In this document: positions 58,906 to 61,020 of the stretch, piece by piece
How positions within the stretch are numbered: the first letter of the stretch is position 1
Layout: each line of letters starts with the position of its first letter
NCBI GenBank assembly: GCA_964607915.1
Contig: CAZSMU010000002.1
Location: 1 to 61,020, forward strand
Direction of reading: 5' to 3'
DNA: 61,020 bases
From: JADJPL01 sp964607915
GTDB lineage: Bacteria; Bacteroidota; Bacteroidia; Chitinophagales; Saprospiraceae
Translations under genes and position numbers: made by a program
The notes under the pieces: generated by a model
The model's input: the letters and a program-made list of their open reading frames with translations, nothing else
Told to the model about the DNA's origin: nothing
The model's database searches: none

Positions 58906-59751
58906 TTATCCCTTGAACACGTTGTTCTCCTGCATGACATCTACCAGGGCGATAGAAGCGTCCTCCATTTTGTTGACGATGAAGTCAATCTTGGAGATGA
59001 TGTAGTTGTAGAACACCTGGAGGATAATGGCCGTGATCAGACCGAAGATCGTCGTAAGAAGGGCTACTTTGATACCGCCGGCAACAACCGTCGGAGACAT
59101 GTCCCCTACTGCTTCAATCTGGTCGAAGGCCTGTACCATACCTACAACCGTCCCGAGGAACCCGAGCATCGGGGCCAGGGCGATGAAAAGAGAAATCCAG
59201 ACCAAGCCGCGCTCTAAGAGACCCATCTGAACGCCACCGTACGAAACCATGGCCTTTTCAACTGCGTCTGGGCCCTTATCGGCATTCTTGAGGCCTTCGA
59301 AAAGGATGCTGGCGGTCGGGCCAGGCGTGGACTTGCATACTTCGCGTGCCCCCTCGAGGTCACCGCCTTTCAATTTCTCGTCGATGCGGGAAATCAGCTT
59401 GTCCGTATTGGTCGTAGCGATGGAAAGCGTGATGATACGCTCTATGCAATACGCAAGACCGATGATCAAACAGAACAAAACCGGCGTCATCCATCCCCAG
59501 GAACCGTCGATGAAATATTTGATTACCATTTGGTAACCCGTCATTTTCGGTGCCTCTTCAGGTGCAGCAGCCGCAGGTGCAGCCTCCTCAGCGGGTGCAG
59601 CTTCTTCAGCCGGAGCGGCCTCTTCCGGGGCAGCAGCATCGGCAGCTTGTTCAGTAGTGGCATCTTGTGCAGCAGCATCCTGAGCAAAAACTGCGGGTGC
59701 AGCGAACGTAATCATGCCGGTCAGGAGCAGAAAAGCAAACAATTTACGCAT
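58906..59751 (-). CDS. exbB: MotA/TolQ/ExbB proton channel protein with signal peptide and Ala/Glu/Pro-rich N-terminus
   Basis: 281 residues from ATG 59751 (the upstream in-frame TTG is rejected). A signal peptide (LFAFLLLTGMITFAAPAVFAQ) is followed by a low-complexity periplasmic segment with repeated EEAAPA units (about 35-68). The ExbB core has helices at about 85-105 (MTPVLFCLIIGLAYCIERI), 190-212 (LFIALAPMLGFLGTVVGMVQAF) and 225-250 (VALLTTIFGLITAIILQVFY), with the conserved LGTVVGM motif. It forms the proton channel that energises TonB transport. First gene of a four-gene cluster. Confidence 0.94.
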   Translation of the reverse strand: MRKLFAFLLLTGMITFAAPAVFAQDAAAQDATTEQAADAAAPEEAAPAEEAAPAEEAAPAAAAPEEAPKMTGYQMVIKYFIDGSWGWMTPVLFCLIIGLAYCIERIITLSIATTNTDKLISRIDEKLKGGDLEGAREVCKSTPGPTASILFEGLKNADKGPDAVEKAMVSYGGVQMGLLERGLVWISLFIALAPMLGFLGTVVGMVQAFDQIEAVGDMSPTVVAGGIKVALLTTIFGLITAIILQVFYNYIISKIDFIVNKMEDASIALVDVMQENNVFKG

Positions 59752-59822
59752 GGTTAACAAGGTTTTACGATTAATTTTAAACGAAATAGTTCACAAATCA
59801 AAGCATACTTTATTAAGTATTG

Positions 59823-59910
59823 CGGAGAGAGCGGGATTCGAACCCGCGATACCCTTTTGGGGTATACACGCTTTCCAGGCGTGCCTCTTCAACCACTCGA
59901 GCACCTCTCC
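59823..59910 (-). tRNA. tRNA-Ser (anticodon GGA)
   Basis: 88-nt class II tRNA on the minus strand. Acceptor GGAGAGG paired with TCTCTCC (one G-T), discriminator G at 59823. Anticodon stem CACGC/GCGTG with loop CTGGAAA (anticodon GGA). Long variable arm TATACCC/GGGTATC. T loop TTCGAAT. CCA not encoded. Confidence 0.95.
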
Positions 59911-59939
59911 CTGGGAATTGCCTTTTCAAACAGGCAAGG

Positions 59940-59969
59940 CAAAAATAAAGATTAGATGCTTTTATCCAA
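59940..59969 (-). promoter_or_regulatory. Bacteroidota-type promoter of tRNA-Ser
   Basis: TTG (59967-59969), 19 nt, TATTTTTG (59940-59947) on the minus strand. Both boxes and spacing fit the Bacteroidota primary sigma consensus. Confidence 0.7.
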
Positions 59970-60080
59970 CCTTAATGCCGTAAATTTTGCAAAAAGATGC
60001 CATAATTCAAAAAAATTTCCGCCCACAGCGGCAAACAGGAAAGAATTGCCCCCCTCCCACCGGTATTTTCAGTTGTTTTG

Positions 60081-60872
60081 TTAGAGGGGTCCGCCCTGCG
60101 GCAAACTACTTCCAAACAGGCGCCGGGCATTCTCGCTGCTCACCTGCGCCAAGGTCTCCAGGTCCACTCCTTTCACCTCGGCCAGCCGCTGCGCTACCAA
60201 CGCGACGTAGGCACTCTCGTTGCGCTTGCCGCGAAAAGGCGTGGGAGCAAGGTAAGGGGCATCGGTTTCCAACACCAGGTACTCCAAAGGGATTTCCGAC
60301 AACACCTCCACCAGACCGGCGTTCTTGAAGGTGACCACGCCGCCTATTCCCAACCAGAAACCAAGGGCAACCGCCCGCCGCGCCTGCTCTACCGTACCGG
60401 AAAAGCAATGGAATACCCCCCGCAGCGCATCCTGCCTCATCGGCTTGAGCAACTCCAATATCCGATCGGTGGACTTGCGGGAGTGAATGGCTATGGGCAG
60501 GTCAAATTCGAGCGCCCAGTCCACCTGCTGAAGAAAAGCCTCTTCCTGCTGTGGAATCCAGGTCTTGTCCCAGTGGAAGTCCAGCCCAATCTCCCCGATG
60601 GCGCAAAACCTGCGCCGCTCCAGCCACTGGCGCACAACGGCCAGCTCGTCCCGGTAATTTTCCCCCACCGAGCAAGGGTGCAACCCCATCATCGCACAGC
60701 ACAAATCCGGATGGGACGCCTCCAACCGCAACATCGCGTCTATAGTGCTGCTGTCCACGTTGGGAAGGAAAATAGCCTCCACCCCCGACTCGCGGGCGCG
60801 AACCAGCATCTCTTCCCTGTCCTCGTCAAAGGCCGATGCGTACAGATGGGCATGTGTATCCACTAATACCAT
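60081..60872 (-). CDS. TatD-family metal-dependent hydrolase (DNase)
   Basis: 263 residues, one TIM barrel. Metal motifs in order: DTHAHLYA near the start, IGEIGLDFHWDKTW, PIAIHSRKSTDRI, VFHCFSGTVEQARRAV and VLETDAPYLAPTPFRGKRNES. Length and motifs fit YcfH/TatD 3'-5' DNases, active in DNA repair or DNA turnover. Transcribed alone toward tRNA-Ser, with no clear terminator in the 170-bp gap. Immediately upstream (60873-60967) I see no gene, only a further repeat copy at the window edge. Confidence 0.93.
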   Translation of the reverse strand: MVLVDTHAHLYASAFDEDREEMLVRARESGVEAIFLPNVDSSTIDAMLRLEASHPDLCCAMMGLHPCSVGENYRDELAVVRQWLERRRFCAIGEIGLDFHWDKTWIPQQEEAFLQQVDWALEFDLPIAIHSRKSTDRILELLKPMRQDALRGVFHCFSGTVEQARRAVALGFWLGIGGVVTFKNAGLVEVLSEIPLEYLVLETDAPYLAPTPFRGKRNESAYVALVAQRLAEVKGVDLETLAQVSSENARRLFGSSLPQGGPL

Positions 60873-60967
60873 ATATAGTTCGAGATTTTGTATCTATTTT
60901 GTACCCGCCTGCGGCGGGCTGAGATAAAATCGGGGTAGGAGATATCCTGTAACGCGCCCGAAATAAT

Positions 60968-61020
60968 TAGACTTGTTGCGAGGGGTCAGCGAGGTGGGAA
61001 AAAAGAGTCATTTTCTTTCC
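60968..61020. repeat. Palindromic element copy O, cut by the window edge
   Basis: TAGACTTGTTGCGAGGGG, then TCAGCGAGGTGGGAAAAAAG and GTCATTTTC. This is the arm with GGGAAAAAAG on the left, so the copy has the inverted orientation. The right arm lies beyond the window. Confidence 0.8.

Noticed and set aside
60951..60967. AACGCGCCCGAAATA similar to the outer arm of the 24031 hairpin
   Set aside because: Only one arm present and the match is imperfect; likely chance.

Overview
The window comes from a Bacteroidota chromosome, most likely a GC-rich member of the Saprospirales/Saprospiria. Lineage markers seen directly are a SusC/SusD pair, the gliding proteins GldA and a fused GldF-GldG, two exported proteins ending in type IX secretion (T9SS) sorting domains, PurA-like DUF3276, DUF2911, DUF4293 and DUF4340 proteins, a LytS/LytTR pair, and tRNA promoters of the TTG-N19/20-TAnnTTTG type. 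The genus assignment is inference. No phage, CRISPR array or complete insertion sequence was seen.

Layout. 1-530: tail of a probable Rpn/PD-(D/E)XK nuclease gene and tRNA-Ala(GGC). 690-8000: a probable N-acetylmuramic acid salvage locus (murQ, a MurK-like BadF/BadG kinase, SusC/SusD transporter, DeoR-type regulator). 8050-18640: PriA, an outer membrane protein, a 1577-residue T9SS adhesin-like protein, an HtrA-like protease and a Bacteroidota protein usually mislabelled asparagine synthetase B. 18900-28620: VWA membrane protein, PurA-like protein, ABC exporter, a lipoprotein, DUF2911, Sua5/TsaC, an MFS carrier and an M24 peptidase, with a 10-N scaffold gap. 28670-35570: GH51 arabinofuranosidase, Wzz- and Wza-like polysaccharide export proteins, a zinc-dependent phospholipase C-like protein. 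35690-40940: a perfect 60-bp palindrome, a decayed DUF4143 ATPase tail, and the operon gldA / secreted protein / gldFG fusion / DUF4340. 41100-47670: dipeptide epimerase, M28 and M23 peptidases, YqgE, FabD. 47840-52420: a LytS/LytTR two-component pair and a dockerin/cohesin-like T9SS protein. 52590-61020: BatE-like, OstA/LptA-like, FAD oxidoreductase, DUF4293, an ExbB/ExbD/ExbD energiser cluster with an extra membrane protein, tRNA-Ser(GGA) and a TatD nuclease.

The most striking signal is not a gene. About eighteen copies or part-copies of one intergenic palindromic element, about 75-80 bp when complete, are scattered through 61 kb. Its tip is close to AGACTTGTTGCGAGGGG and its centre close to AAAAAGGCC. 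The two arms differ consistently, so copies have an orientation. Tip substitutions are matched in the opposite arm. Many copies sit on, or supply, the stop codon of a neighbouring gene. No matching transposase is in the window. It behaves like a REP/MITE-type family, possibly doubling as transcription terminators. Several other long inverted repeats and a five-fold TTGCA array upstream of murQ are also recorded.

Functional links. MurQ, the kinase, SusC/SusD and the dipeptide epimerase all fit recovery of peptidoglycan fragments. Wza, Wzz and the OstA-like protein fit envelope polysaccharide and lipid export. GldA/GldFG, the T9SS cargo and the ExbB/ExbD motor fit gliding, secretion and TonB-type energisation.
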